From: a virus
Virus record (IMG/VR): IMGVR_UViG_3300020052_000024
Coordinates: 1-30,732 of that record
Strand: one strand, 5' to 3'
Length of the DNA stretch: 30,732 nucleotides
This document shows, one piece after another, positions 1-6,868 of this stretch (position 1 is the stretch's first letter; each line of letters starts with the position of its first letter). Below the pieces are notes generated by a model. That model made no database searches, was not told where the DNA came from, and saw only the letters and a list, made by a program, of their open reading frames with translations. The position numbers were made by a program, and so were the translations under genes.

Positions 1-54
1 ATCGTGCTATCGAATTTGTCTATAAAAATATGTAAAAAATATGCATATTGGCTA

Positions 55-83
55 TTTACATTCCCTTCAAACTATAGTATAAT
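55..83 (+). promoter_or_regulatory. sigma70-type early promoter P1
   Basis: TTTACA at 55-60 and TATAAT at 78-83 are separated by exactly 17 bases. An A-rich stretch with ATGCATA lies just upstream, at about 30-48. Downstream, the leader carries ATCAGATGGAAGGAG before the ATG at 115. The same layout recurs at 12735 and 14081. The ATG at 96 inside that leader is out of frame with the gene here, so the conserved leader block is best read as a ribosome-binding element and not a start codon. Activity is inferred from the match to the bacterial consensus. Confidence 0.85.
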
Positions 84-114
84 AGTAGCTATCAGATGGA
101 AGGAGAACTAACTG

Positions 115-663
115 ATGGCTTATTATGACAAGGTGAATACCGATATCAAATTAAAACTTTATGTTGAACTTATACTCGAAAATCATCCAAACTTTGCTGA
201 AGGGACCCCGTTCCGTGAAGCATTAATTCAAAAACCACAAGTCTTTAATATTGAACATCTTATTGAGGATATGATGGCCATCAGCTCAGGCGGCCAATAC
301 AATTTCATTGATGGAATACACGAAGACTTTGATGATGGTTCAGAATGCAAGACTGGTACACTTCACCTTAATGGTCTTTCGTCAGCAGAAATCACAAATG
401 TTAAATCTCAGAACGGTGTACTTAAGAAAGGTGCTGTTCGCTGTGTTGTACTTAATCCTCGTTTGGAAAAATTACATTTTGTCTTTATCCCTAAAAAGGC
501 ACTACTTGACTTGATGACTACTAAAAAAGGTACCATTAAGAAATCAAAATCAGCTTGGTTAAAATACACTGATAAGAAAGATTCTTTTGATCGTTGCTTT
601 GAGAAATACGGTATCACTGAGTTTGATACATTCAAAGAACTTGCTATGGAGAAAAACCGCTAA
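115..663 (+). CDS. hypothetical protein, weak PD-(D/E)XK-like signature
   Basis: This is a 182-residue protein that I do not recognise. The ATG at 115 has a strong AAGGAG upstream, and the gene is the first one after promoter P1, so early expression is likely. Around residues 71-79 there is an Asp-Asp-Gly-Ser-Glu-Cys-Lys stretch (D73/D74, E77, K79). It is followed by alternating hydrophobic strands, which is the layout of a PD-(D/E)XK nuclease active site. This is only a weak resemblance and could be chance. There is no signal peptide or membrane segment. It abuts the downstream phosphohydrolase gene through TAATG, so the two are probably co-translated. In a phage with modified cytosines, an early nuclease that attacks unmodified DNA would make sense, but that is inference. 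Confidence 0.75.
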   Translation: MAYYDKVNTDIKLKLYVELILENHPNFAEGTPFREALIQKPQVFNIEHLIEDMMAISSGGQYNFIDGIHEDFDDGSECKTGTLHLNGLSSAEITNVKSQNGVLKKGAVRCVVLNPRLEKLHFVFIPKKALLDLMTTKKGTIKKSKSAWLKYTDKKDSFDRCFEKYGITEFDTFKELAMEKNR

Positions 664-980
664 TGAAATACGACGAAGGTAAACCAAAGATCCATCTAGT
701 ACCACCCGAGGCAATCATCGAGGCTGCACGGGTTTTTGGCTTTGGTGCAGAAAAGTATGGTGAGAATAACTGGCGCAAAGACATACATAAGTTCCCTGTC
801 TCGCGACACTATTCATCCATTCAACGCCACTTGATGGCTTATATGATGGGAGAGAATGATGATCCTGAAAGCGGTCTTCCACATCTGTCTCACGCCTTGA
901 CTCAAATGATGATTCTTATCATGACGACTCAAGAAGGTGATCCCGAAACAACTGATGACCGTTTTAAGGAGAGTGAATAA
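663..980 (+). CDS. MazG-like dATP/dGTP diphosphohydrolase
   Basis: This 105-residue protein has the KYGENNWRK segment (about residues 31-39), a Tyr-Ser-Ser-x-x-Arg-His helix and a His-Leu-x-His-Ala helix. I associate this pattern with the phage dATP/dGTP diphosphohydrolase family (formerly DUF5664). That family has the all-alpha MazG/HisE fold, which hydrolyses (d)NTPs to monophosphates. Acidic and His residues in the helices would bind Mg2+. The start overlaps the previous stop (TAATG), with GGAG upstream. Its position directly before dCMP hydroxymethylase suggests a role in shaping the nucleotide pool. In phages with diaminopurine DNA, related enzymes work with PurZ, but no PurZ is present here. 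Pool cleansing is therefore the simpler reading. Substrate is not proven by sequence. Confidence 0.82.
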   Translation: MKYDEGKPKIHLVPPEAIIEAARVFGFGAEKYGENNWRKDIHKFPVSRHYSSIQRHLMAYMMGENDDPESGLPHLSHALTQMMILIMTTQEGDPETTDDRFKESE

Positions 981-1642
981 TGATCTTACCTACCGTAAAG
1001 GATATTCGTCAATTCTTTATTGATGAACTTAATGATGAAGCGTATACTATCGACAAGACAGGTCAAAAAACCATTGAAATGCTTGGCGCAAGTTTCCTTG
1101 CTACTGAACCTGCTATCTTTGGTAAACCAGTGCAAAGTTATATTGATGCTGAGTTGGATTGGTACGAATCTCAATCCACCAACATTTTTGATATACATGG
1201 TGATGATAAGGAACCACCTGCAGCATGGAAGTATGCGGCCAACCAACACGGAGAAATCAATTCAAACTATGGGCATTTGATTTTCTCCGAAAAGTATAAT
1301 CGTCAATACGATTCAGTGCTAGGCGAGTTGTCGGACAGTCCTGATGGCCGTCGTGCTACTATGATCTACAACAGACCGTCAATCTGGGCTGAATACAATG
1401 AGAACGGAAAGTCAGACTTTATCTGCACCAACGCTGTTACTTATTATATTCGCAATGATGAACTGCAGGCTGTTGTTCAAATGAGATCCAATGATGTTGT
1501 CTTTGGATACAAAAACGATTATGCATGGCAACAACACGTACTTGAAATGTTGGCCGATGACCTTGAGATAGCTCCAGGCTTTATTACATGGCAGGTTCAA
1601 AACCTTCATGTGTATGAACGCCACTTTGATCTGGTAAAATGA
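980..1642 (+). CDS. 42: dCMP hydroxymethylase (T4 gp42-like)
   Basis: This enzyme converts dCMP and methylene-tetrahydrofolate to 5-hydroxymethyl-dCMP, the precursor of hydroxymethylcytosine DNA. The 220-residue protein follows T4 gp42 closely from memory. It has an N-terminal DKTGQKTIEMLGASF block, GEINSNYG, SDFICTN with the nucleophilic Cys149, and MRSNDVVFG. It then has NDYAWQ with Asp180, and LHVYERHF near the C-terminus. Asp at 180, where thymidylate synthases have Asn, is the known signature for dCMP over dUMP and matches T4 Asp179. The protein is slightly shorter than T4 gp42 at the C-terminus. Start: the ATG overlaps the previous TAA, preceded by AAGGAG. It implies that this phage replaces some or all cytosine in its DNA. 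Confidence 0.95.
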   Translation: MILPTVKDIRQFFIDELNDEAYTIDKTGQKTIEMLGASFLATEPAIFGKPVQSYIDAELDWYESQSTNIFDIHGDDKEPPAAWKYAANQHGEINSNYGHLIFSEKYNRQYDSVLGELSDSPDGRRATMIYNRPSIWAEYNENGKSDFICTNAVTYYIRNDELQAVVQMRSNDVVFGYKNDYAWQQHVLEMLADDLEIAPGFITWQVQNLHVYERHFDLVK

Positions 1643-1643
1643 G

Positions 1644-2105
1644 ATGAGTGCTGATTGGGATAGAAGATACCTAGCACTGGCTAAAGAGATATCTAGTTGG
1701 TCAAAGGATCCGTCAAGAAAGATTGGCGCAGTCGCGGTTGGAACTAAAGGTCAAGTTTTGGCTCAAGGCTACAATGGATTCCCTCGTGGAATCGCAGACA
1801 GTCGTGATCGTTATAACGATCGCCCTGTCAAGTATAAGTATGTTGTTCATGCTGAGATGAACTGCATATATAATGCTACTTATAATGGTGTATCGCTTGA
1901 CGGTTCAATTATGTACGTATGGGGATTACCTATGTGTTCTGATTGCGCCAAAGGTGTTATACAAGTTGGAGTGAAACACGTCCTCTGGGGTACGGATATG
2001 CTTATCCCAAAAACCTGGGTGGACTCTTTGGAAGATACTACAGATATGTTTAGAGAGGCTGGTGTGAAAATTACTTGTTTACATTCGCCAGGATCTGTGG
2101 TATAA
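1644..2105 (+). CDS. cd: dCMP deaminase
   Basis: This enzyme deaminates dCMP to dUMP, which the ThyX encoded at 11167 can then methylate. The 153-residue protein has the zinc cytidine-deaminase signature: His69-Ala-Glu71 and Pro-Met-Cys98-x-x-Cys101. It also has a DPSRKIGAV segment and a GYNGFPRG loop typical of the dCMP deaminase branch. The start ATG lies 1 base after the hydroxymethylase stop and has no good ribosome site, so translational coupling is likely. Together with the hydroxymethylase it sets the fate of dCMP, either to thymidine or to hydroxymethylcytosine. The last codons overlap the -10 element of the next promoter. Confidence 0.95.
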   Translation: MSADWDRRYLALAKEISSWSKDPSRKIGAVAVGTKGQVLAQGYNGFPRGIADSRDRYNDRPVKYKYVVHAEMNCIYNATYNGVSLDGSIMYVWGLPMCSDCAKGVIQVGVKHVLWGTDMLIPKTWVDSLEDTTDMFREAGVKITCLHSPGSVV

Positions 2106-2106
2106 T
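2078..2106 (+). promoter_or_regulatory. sigma70-type promoter P2, internal to the operon
   Basis: TTTACA at 2078-2083 and TATAAT at 2101-2106 have a 17-base spacer. TGG directly precedes the -10 box, an extended -10 feature. The promoter lies inside the end of the dCMP deaminase gene; the stop codon TAA is part of the -10 region. The expected transcription start, about 2112-2114, is only a few bases before the next gene's ATG at 2116, so the transcript would be almost leaderless. It would drive the sugar-modification genes independently of P1. Confidence 0.8.
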
Positions 2107-2115
2107 AACTATGTT

Positions 2116-2586
2116 ATGGAAAATTGTACTGACGTAATATTCATTGGCATGCAGCCATCAAAAGCGCGGTTTCGTAAGAACTGCGCTATTGACCGTTTTA
2201 GTATATGGATGGAGAAACTAGGTATCAACTGTGTTACCTTTCAGAACGCAATCACTGATGTGGATCTTCCGCAAAAGGTAACATCAGCTGATTTCCAAAT
2301 GCTATATAGATGTGTACAAGGATACAACAAAGTTGTTGCCCTTGGCGCACTGTCATCGCAGATACTAAAAACGATGGGTATACCACACTTTCGTATGCCA
2401 CATCCGTCGCCTAGAAATCGTTTGCTGAACGATAAGGCATATGAAGAAATGATGTTAATTGAACTCAGGAGTTATATTGATGGTGAACCTAGTGATTCCG
2501 GCAGCTGGAGCAGCTACGAGGCTGCGTCCACTTTCGACAAATACCTCAAAGGTAATGGTTCGAGTCAACGGCAAGCCATGCCTTGA
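2116..2586 (+). CDS. uracil-DNA glycosylase superfamily-like protein
   Basis: This is a 156-residue protein. Residues 8-15 (IFIGMQPS) resemble motif I of the uracil-DNA glycosylase fold (GxxP). VVALGALSSQIL near residue 75 resembles the central strand-helix, and PHPSPRN near residue 95 resembles motif II, where family enzymes have HPS. The usual catalytic Asp or Asn of motif I is not obvious, so classical uracil excision is uncertain. The globular part seems to end near residue 120. The last 35 residues are Ser-rich and are read through the first 107 bases of the next gene in another frame. Start: no ribosome site, and the ATG is within a few bases of the predicted transcription start of P2. 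Roles could be repair or a step in base modification; it sits inside the modification cluster. Confidence 0.75.
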   Translation: MENCTDVIFIGMQPSKARFRKNCAIDRFSIWMEKLGINCVTFQNAITDVDLPQKVTSADFQMLYRCVQGYNKVVALGALSSQILKTMGIPHFRMPHPSPRNRLLNDKAYEEMMLIELRSYIDGEPSDSGSWSSYEAASTFDKYLKGNGSSQRQAMP

Positions 2587-3958
2587 CTATATAATCGAAC
2601 ACGCAAACAAGATGGCTGATATCGATGAGATCGTTGTTGTTGACGGTCAGTTTAATGATATTCGTGAGTACTGCTCTCGTCGTCATCCAAAAGTTAAAGT
2701 GGTGAATCAACCCTCTTTGGATGGACCTCGTGATGCCATATCCATCGGTATGAATGCACTTAAGGATCCTAATAAACCCGTTGTTGTTTGGTTAGGCGAT
2801 GCAATCATTCTTGATGAATCCATGAATCTTGGCGAGGACTTCTTACTATGTAAAGAGGTAAAGAACCATTCTGACTGGTGTATGTGGGACGGTAGTACGT
2901 TCTATAATAAACCTACGCAGAACGTCACTGACGGTGTGGCACTGGTTGGCCTATATTCGTTTAAGAATGGTTCACATGCTCAGATGGCCTTTTCGTCAAC
3001 TGATGAATATGATATCTCTCATGCCTTGACCTTGTACGGTAAGTTTGACAAAGTACTTACAGATAAGTGGTACGACATTGGTGATCTACCAACGTATTAC
3101 CAAACGTGTGCATCTCTTCTTGATATGAAATCGCGTGAGTTCAATCGTATGATATACGACCACGATCTAGGTACACTGACAAAGACTCCTGACTATCATA
3201 ACAAAGAATCAGTACTTACGTTAACGTGTGAGCGGTTATGGTACAATGGATTATCCTTTGAGCAAAAGTGTTTCGTACCACGAGTGTTTAACGATGGTCA
3301 GAATATCGTTATGTCATTTGAGTCAGGTACGTTGCTTTCTGATTTAATGTTGTACGAGAATCTTAGTGAATCCGCATGGGAATATATCGTTGATAAGTTG
3401 TTTCGTATTAAGCTAAACTATTTTAGCACACGCTGTTCGGATCGAAACTTCACTGATAAGTTTGCTGAGCAAGCAGACAAAATCTGGTTGGATAAGACCA
3501 ATAAAAGACTTAAGAACACTGACCTGCCACCTAAACTTCAGAGCAAGATTAGTTCAATGGCATGGCGTGTCTGCAGGAATACATATCCTATTGAGTGTAT
3601 GCACGGAGATCTTCATTTCGGCAATGTACTATACAATCAGCAAACGGATCAAATGAAACTAATTGATCCTCGTGGCCGTTATGGTAACGAAATTGGTACT
3701 GAAGGTGATAATCTATACGACTGGGCTAAACTTGCTCACGATCTATATCATGGGTACAACGCAATGGTCGCTGATGTAAAACATAACGAGTTAGTAAAGC
3801 GAATCTTCGTTCAGAAACTCCATGAATACAATCTTCCTGTTGATGATATCATTAATGGTGGTTTGGTACTACTAGCAACGTGCATCCCACTTCATTATGA
3901 TGACAGTGAGAGACAACAAAGGTTTCTTAACTACGTAAAGGAATATAATTATGACTGA
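2480..3958 (+). CDS. sugar-1-phosphate nucleotidyltransferase fused to an APH-type kinase
   Basis: This is a 492-residue bifunctional protein. Residues 1-235 are a GT-A-like nucleotidyltransferase, with IPAAGAATRLRPLS and Lys24 at the N-terminus, a WLGDA metal-binding segment, and a WYDIGDLPTYY segment typical of nucleotide-sugar pyrophosphorylases. Residues 260-492 resemble the aminoglycoside/choline kinase fold, with catalytic HGDLHFGN (His375, Asp377, Asn382) and metal-binding IDPRGR (Asp396). The likely job is to phosphorylate a free sugar or alcohol and then couple it to a nucleotide, giving an NDP-activated donor for the glycosyltransferase two genes downstream. I chose the ATG at 2480, not the upstream 2459, because AGGAG lies 8 bases before it and homology begins there. 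It overlaps the previous gene by 107 bases and the next by 8. The sugar is unknown. Confidence 0.9.
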   Translation: MVNLVIPAAGAATRLRPLSTNTSKVMVRVNGKPCLDYIIEHANKMADIDEIVVVDGQFNDIREYCSRRHPKVKVVNQPSLDGPRDAISIGMNALKDPNKPVVVWLGDAIILDESMNLGEDFLLCKEVKNHSDWCMWDGSTFYNKPTQNVTDGVALVGLYSFKNGSHAQMAFSSTDEYDISHALTLYGKFDKVLTDKWYDIGDLPTYYQTCASLLDMKSREFNRMIYDHDLGTLTKTPDYHNKESVLTLTCERLWYNGLSFEQKCFVPRVFNDGQNIVMSFESGTLLSDLMLYENLSESAWEYIVDKLFRIKLNYFSTRCSDRNFTDKFAEQADKIWLDKTNKRLKNTDLPPKLQSKISSMAWRVCRNTYPIECMHGDLHFGNVLYNQQTDQMKLIDPRGRYGNEIGTEGDNLYDWAKLAHDLYHGYNAMVADVKHNELVKRIFVQKLHEYNLPVDDIINGGLVLLATCIPLHYDDSERQQRFLNYVKEYNYD

Positions 3959-4322
3959 TACAATTGTTTTTGATCTTGATGATACGATCTGCTATCCTAA
4001 CTTAGACCAACCTGACACAAAGCAGCGGTATGGTAATGCACAGCCAAACGGTCGTGTGATATCCATCATGCAAAGGTTAAAGGCAAAGGGATACCACATC
4101 ATCATCCACAGCGCACGAAGAATGGTCACACATAATGGTGATATAGATAAAATTGAGAACGATGTTGGTCAAGTAACTAAGGATTGGCTAAAGTTCTACG
4201 GTGTACCATACGATGATCTAATCTTTGGTAAACCATACGCCTCAACGTACTATGTTGACGATAAGGCAATGAACCTAAAGCAACTATATGAATGGGTAAG
4301 CGATGAAGATAGCAATAGGTAA
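3951..4322 (+). CDS. HAD-superfamily phosphatase, capsule-biosynthesis (BcbF/EcbF) type
   Basis: This 123-residue protein has motif I FDLDDTIC (Asp8 nucleophile, Asp10), a Ser-Ala-Arg motif II, Gly-Lys-Pro motif III, and YVDDKA as motif IV. The small size and the ARRM and GKPY segments resemble the BcbF/EcbF family, found next to nucleotidyltransferases in capsule clusters. The likely role is removing phosphate from a sugar-phosphate intermediate, either for precursor synthesis or as editing. AAGGA precedes the ATG. It overlaps the kinase-nucleotidyltransferase gene by 8 bases and the glycosyltransferase gene by 20, so the three are translationally linked. Polynucleotide 3'-phosphatase activity is an alternative. 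Confidence 0.9.
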   Translation: MTDTIVFDLDDTICYPNLDQPDTKQRYGNAQPNGRVISIMQRLKAKGYHIIIHSARRMVTHNGDIDKIENDVGQVTKDWLKFYGVPYDDLIFGKPYASTYYVDDKAMNLKQLYEWVSDEDSNR

Positions 4323-5559
4323 GGTCGGAAAGTCAATTCTATTCGACTCAAACAAATGGGGTGCAATCGGCGGAGACAATGAGGCACCTATCTTTTACGA
4401 AAATCTGTTTCACAACAACCCTGACGTAGATTTCTATCTCGTTGGGGTATCTGACTTTACACGGTTGGATCGTAAGGAACAGGAACGTATCAATAAGCAC
4501 GGTAATGTTCACGATGTTTGGGAACACTTTAATCATTGGCGTAAGACATACGATGGCGACGAGCGTGGCGAGCGTATCTTTTATATGCAGGATTGGATGA
4601 AGAATCTATCACCTAAGTTTGATGCAGGCCTTTTCTTTATGGGTCCAACCGCAACATCAAACGTATGGGGTAAGGCACGTAAGGTAACCGAACCTGATAA
4701 ACTCGCTTCACCACTTATGATGCAATGTAAGTATGCAGGTCCTGTGGTTGACTTTATCAATGAAACCGGAATGCCATACGCAATCATCCTAAACGATCCA
4801 CGATTCTTCCCAGCTCAAATGCGGGATCTTTTCCATAGACCACAGGTTATCTTGAGTCAGTATACCGAAGAGATCAACCACCGTGCCTGGAAGGCCTATA
4901 CTGATATGGAGATGACTCATGTTAAAATACCTGCCGAATATAAAGCAATGGAAACAATCTTCCTCATTGGTAAGGAAAGAGGTAAAGCCATCGTTGATAC
5001 TCCATCTACTCTGGATTCATTCTTCACTGATGCGGTAGAACGTAAGCCGGGTGAGAAGGACATTAACTTTATGATCGTATGTAACGAGGGTAGACCATCA
5101 CGGTACAATGATCTCAAGAAATACATCCTCGATAACGTAGAGGAAGTGGACATCTATGGTAAGTGGGACGAGCGAACGATTGGCGAGGATCCGCGATTCA
5201 AAGGTCCAAAGAAGTTTAATGATCTGCAGGAAATGCTTCCACGAGTTAAGTATACGTTCTGCATTCCAATCAAGAAGGGTTGGGTAACCGCTAAGTTCTG
5301 GGAGATGGCCCACTATGGTATTATCCCTTTCTTACATCCAACATACGACGAACAAGACAACCTTAAGTGTCCAGAGTTTTTAAGAGTAACGGATTCTGCT
5401 GACTTGTTCAAAAAAATTCAGTTCCTTGAGGACAATCCTGAAGCATACGAAACACTAAAGGGCAATATCGAAAGCATGCTTAAGGATGAATACTACGATG
5501 GGTCGTATCTCAACGATCTTGCCATGAACACGCTGAAGGAGATTACAGCACATGAATGA
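4303..5559 (+). CDS. GT-B DNA glycosyltransferase, T4 beta-glucosyltransferase-like
   Basis: This 418-residue protein would transfer an activated sugar to hydroxymethylcytosine in DNA. Its layout parallels T4 Bgt: an MKIAI first strand, an NDPRFF segment at residue 164 followed by SQYTEE, then EGRPSR at 262-267, an IYGKWDER strand, and KFWEMAHYG with Glu334. In T4 Bgt the equivalent Arg-rich loop and a WE glutamate contact the nucleotide sugar. It is longer than T4 Bgt (about 350) with an extra N-terminal stretch. The gene overlaps the HAD gene by 20 bases and the methyltransferase-like gene by 8. Acceptor and donor are inferred from neighbours: dCMP hydroxymethylase upstream and a sugar-activating fusion adjacent. 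A glycosyltransferase acting on a host glycan is the alternative. Confidence 0.85.
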   Translation: MKIAIGKVGKSILFDSNKWGAIGGDNEAPIFYENLFHNNPDVDFYLVGVSDFTRLDRKEQERINKHGNVHDVWEHFNHWRKTYDGDERGERIFYMQDWMKNLSPKFDAGLFFMGPTATSNVWGKARKVTEPDKLASPLMMQCKYAGPVVDFINETGMPYAIILNDPRFFPAQMRDLFHRPQVILSQYTEEINHRAWKAYTDMEMTHVKIPAEYKAMETIFLIGKERGKAIVDTPSTLDSFFTDAVERKPGEKDINFMIVCNEGRPSRYNDLKKYILDNVEEVDIYGKWDERTIGEDPRFKGPKKFNDLQEMLPRVKYTFCIPIKKGWVTAKFWEMAHYGIIPFLHPTYDEQDNLKCPEFLRVTDSADLFKKIQFLEDNPEAYETLKGNIESMLKDEYYDGSYLNDLAMNTLKEITAHE

Positions 5560-6784
5560 TATTACTTATGGTTCGATCGTTCCACTTATTGGTGGCGAGA
5601 ACTTTGGAATTATGAAATCACTTGAGGGTCAATTACCAGAGTGGGTACTTTCGTACACTGACTTTGCTAAGAACGATGCTCATTTTATTAACCATCTTAA
5701 AGAGAAGGATTGGAAAGGTGAATATGTTTTCCTTAATGAAGAGGGCAACGAAGGATACAAGGCTAAAACCGTTGATGTGGTTAATACTGTTTGCCCTTGT
5801 GCTGGACTTAGTTCTCTCTCCGTTTCATCATCTGCAGATTCTGCAGTAAACGAATGGATGTATACGACTTCGGAATATGTTCTTAGTGAGATTAAGCCTA
5901 AGGTATTCTGGGGTGAGAACGCACCTCGTCTTTATACGAAGGCTGGTGAAAAGGTTGCCAATCGCCTGTATGAAATTGGTAAGCAGCATGGTTACTCGCT
6001 TAACTTGTATTACACAGAGTCCAGACTACACGGTTTGGCCCAAAAGCGACCACGTACGTTTTACTTCTTTACGAAGGGTACTGACAGCGCACCGTTGTTT
6101 AGGTATATCCGCCGTCCTCTTGAAAACATCGAGGATATTCTTAAAGCGGATATTAGTCCTGACGATCCTATGAACCGTTTGATTAACTCAGACAATCCGA
6201 TGGATAATCCTTGGGTTGCTTACTGCGTTCACAAGTCAGGATCAAAGACACTTGCTGAATATTACGAAAAGATTGAGAAGACGACCAACTGTATCGTATC
6301 ATCCGATAACATTTCAGATAACCTAAACGAGGTTGCTGATTGGATGGAACAACAGGGGTTTGACCAAAAGTTCGCTGACCGCGCTCGAGCAATGCAAGAG
6401 AAGGTCGACGGAGGTAAGGGTTATTGGGCACACGGTGTCACAATGCCAAAGGGGGAAATCCCATCATTGATTGGCGCAATGCCACACTCACTGATTAATC
6501 CATTCAAGGAGCAGTTCTTGACTCTACGTGATGCGCTTCGTATCATGAAGATGCCGGATGATTTCAATATGATTGGCGATAATCCTCAATCGCCAGGAAA
6601 CGCAAATGCTATCTGTCAGAACGTCCCAGTGACTACTGCGGCTGATATGATGGACTTTGTAGTTGAGTACTTAAAAGGTATGACTGATACGGTATCAAGT
6701 GATTATGTTAGACAGAACAATTCTAGCATGAAGCATGAGATCGTTAATGAAGATCTTGTAGAGCTTGACCAATTTTTTGTATAA
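5552..6784 (+). CDS. C5-cytosine DNA methyltransferase homologue with atypical motifs
   Basis: This 410-residue protein keeps the order of C5-methyltransferase motifs. A Gly-Gly loop sits near residue 15 (motif I), VCPCAGLS has Cys81 and Cys83 (motif IV), and GENAP lies near 122 (motif VI, usually ENV). QKRPR at 164-168 corresponds to motif VIII. A C-terminal TLRDALRIMKMPDDF stretch followed by a polar loop and NVPV corresponds to motifs IX-X. Motif IV lacks the standard PPCQ; C83 follows Pro82 and is the presumed nucleophile. AAGGAG precedes the ATG. Standard methylation would conflict with hydroxymethylcytosine in the phage genome because C5 is already occupied. The enzyme may act on residual cytosine, on host DNA, or on the modified base. 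It is the last gene before promoter P3 and its operon probably ends here. Confidence 0.88.
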   Translation: MNDITYGSIVPLIGGENFGIMKSLEGQLPEWVLSYTDFAKNDAHFINHLKEKDWKGEYVFLNEEGNEGYKAKTVDVVNTVCPCAGLSSLSVSSSADSAVNEWMYTTSEYVLSEIKPKVFWGENAPRLYTKAGEKVANRLYEIGKQHGYSLNLYYTESRLHGLAQKRPRTFYFFTKGTDSAPLFRYIRRPLENIEDILKADISPDDPMNRLINSDNPMDNPWVAYCVHKSGSKTLAEYYEKIEKTTNCIVSSDNISDNLNEVADWMEQQGFDQKFADRARAMQEKVDGGKGYWAHGVTMPKGEIPSLIGAMPHSLINPFKEQFLTLRDALRIMKMPDDFNMIGDNPQSPGNANAICQNVPVTTAADMMDFVVEYLKGMTDTVSSDYVRQNNSSMKHEIVNEDLVELDQFFV

Positions 6785-6789
6785 AATGG

Positions 6790-6818
6790 TTTACATACTT
6801 ATCATTTTGTGGTATAAT
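6790..6818 (+). promoter_or_regulatory. sigma70-type promoter P3 for uvsX
   Basis: TTTACA at 6790-6795 and TATAAT at 6813-6818 have a 17-base spacer, with TGG before the -10 box. It lies in the 84-base gap before uvsX, the only gap between genes in the first 10 kb after P1. The leader of about 45 bases ends in AGGAG ahead of the uvsX ATG. Confidence 0.88.
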
Positions 6819-6868
6819 GGTAACTATAATATACAATGATTCGCTAATGAAACACAATAGGAGACTAT

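Noticed and set aside
663-980. Diaminopurine (Z-genome) biosynthesis, suggested by the dATP/dGTP diphosphohydrolase
   Set aside because: There is no PurZ-like adenylosuccinate synthetase in the window, and the hydroxymethylase points to cytosine modification.
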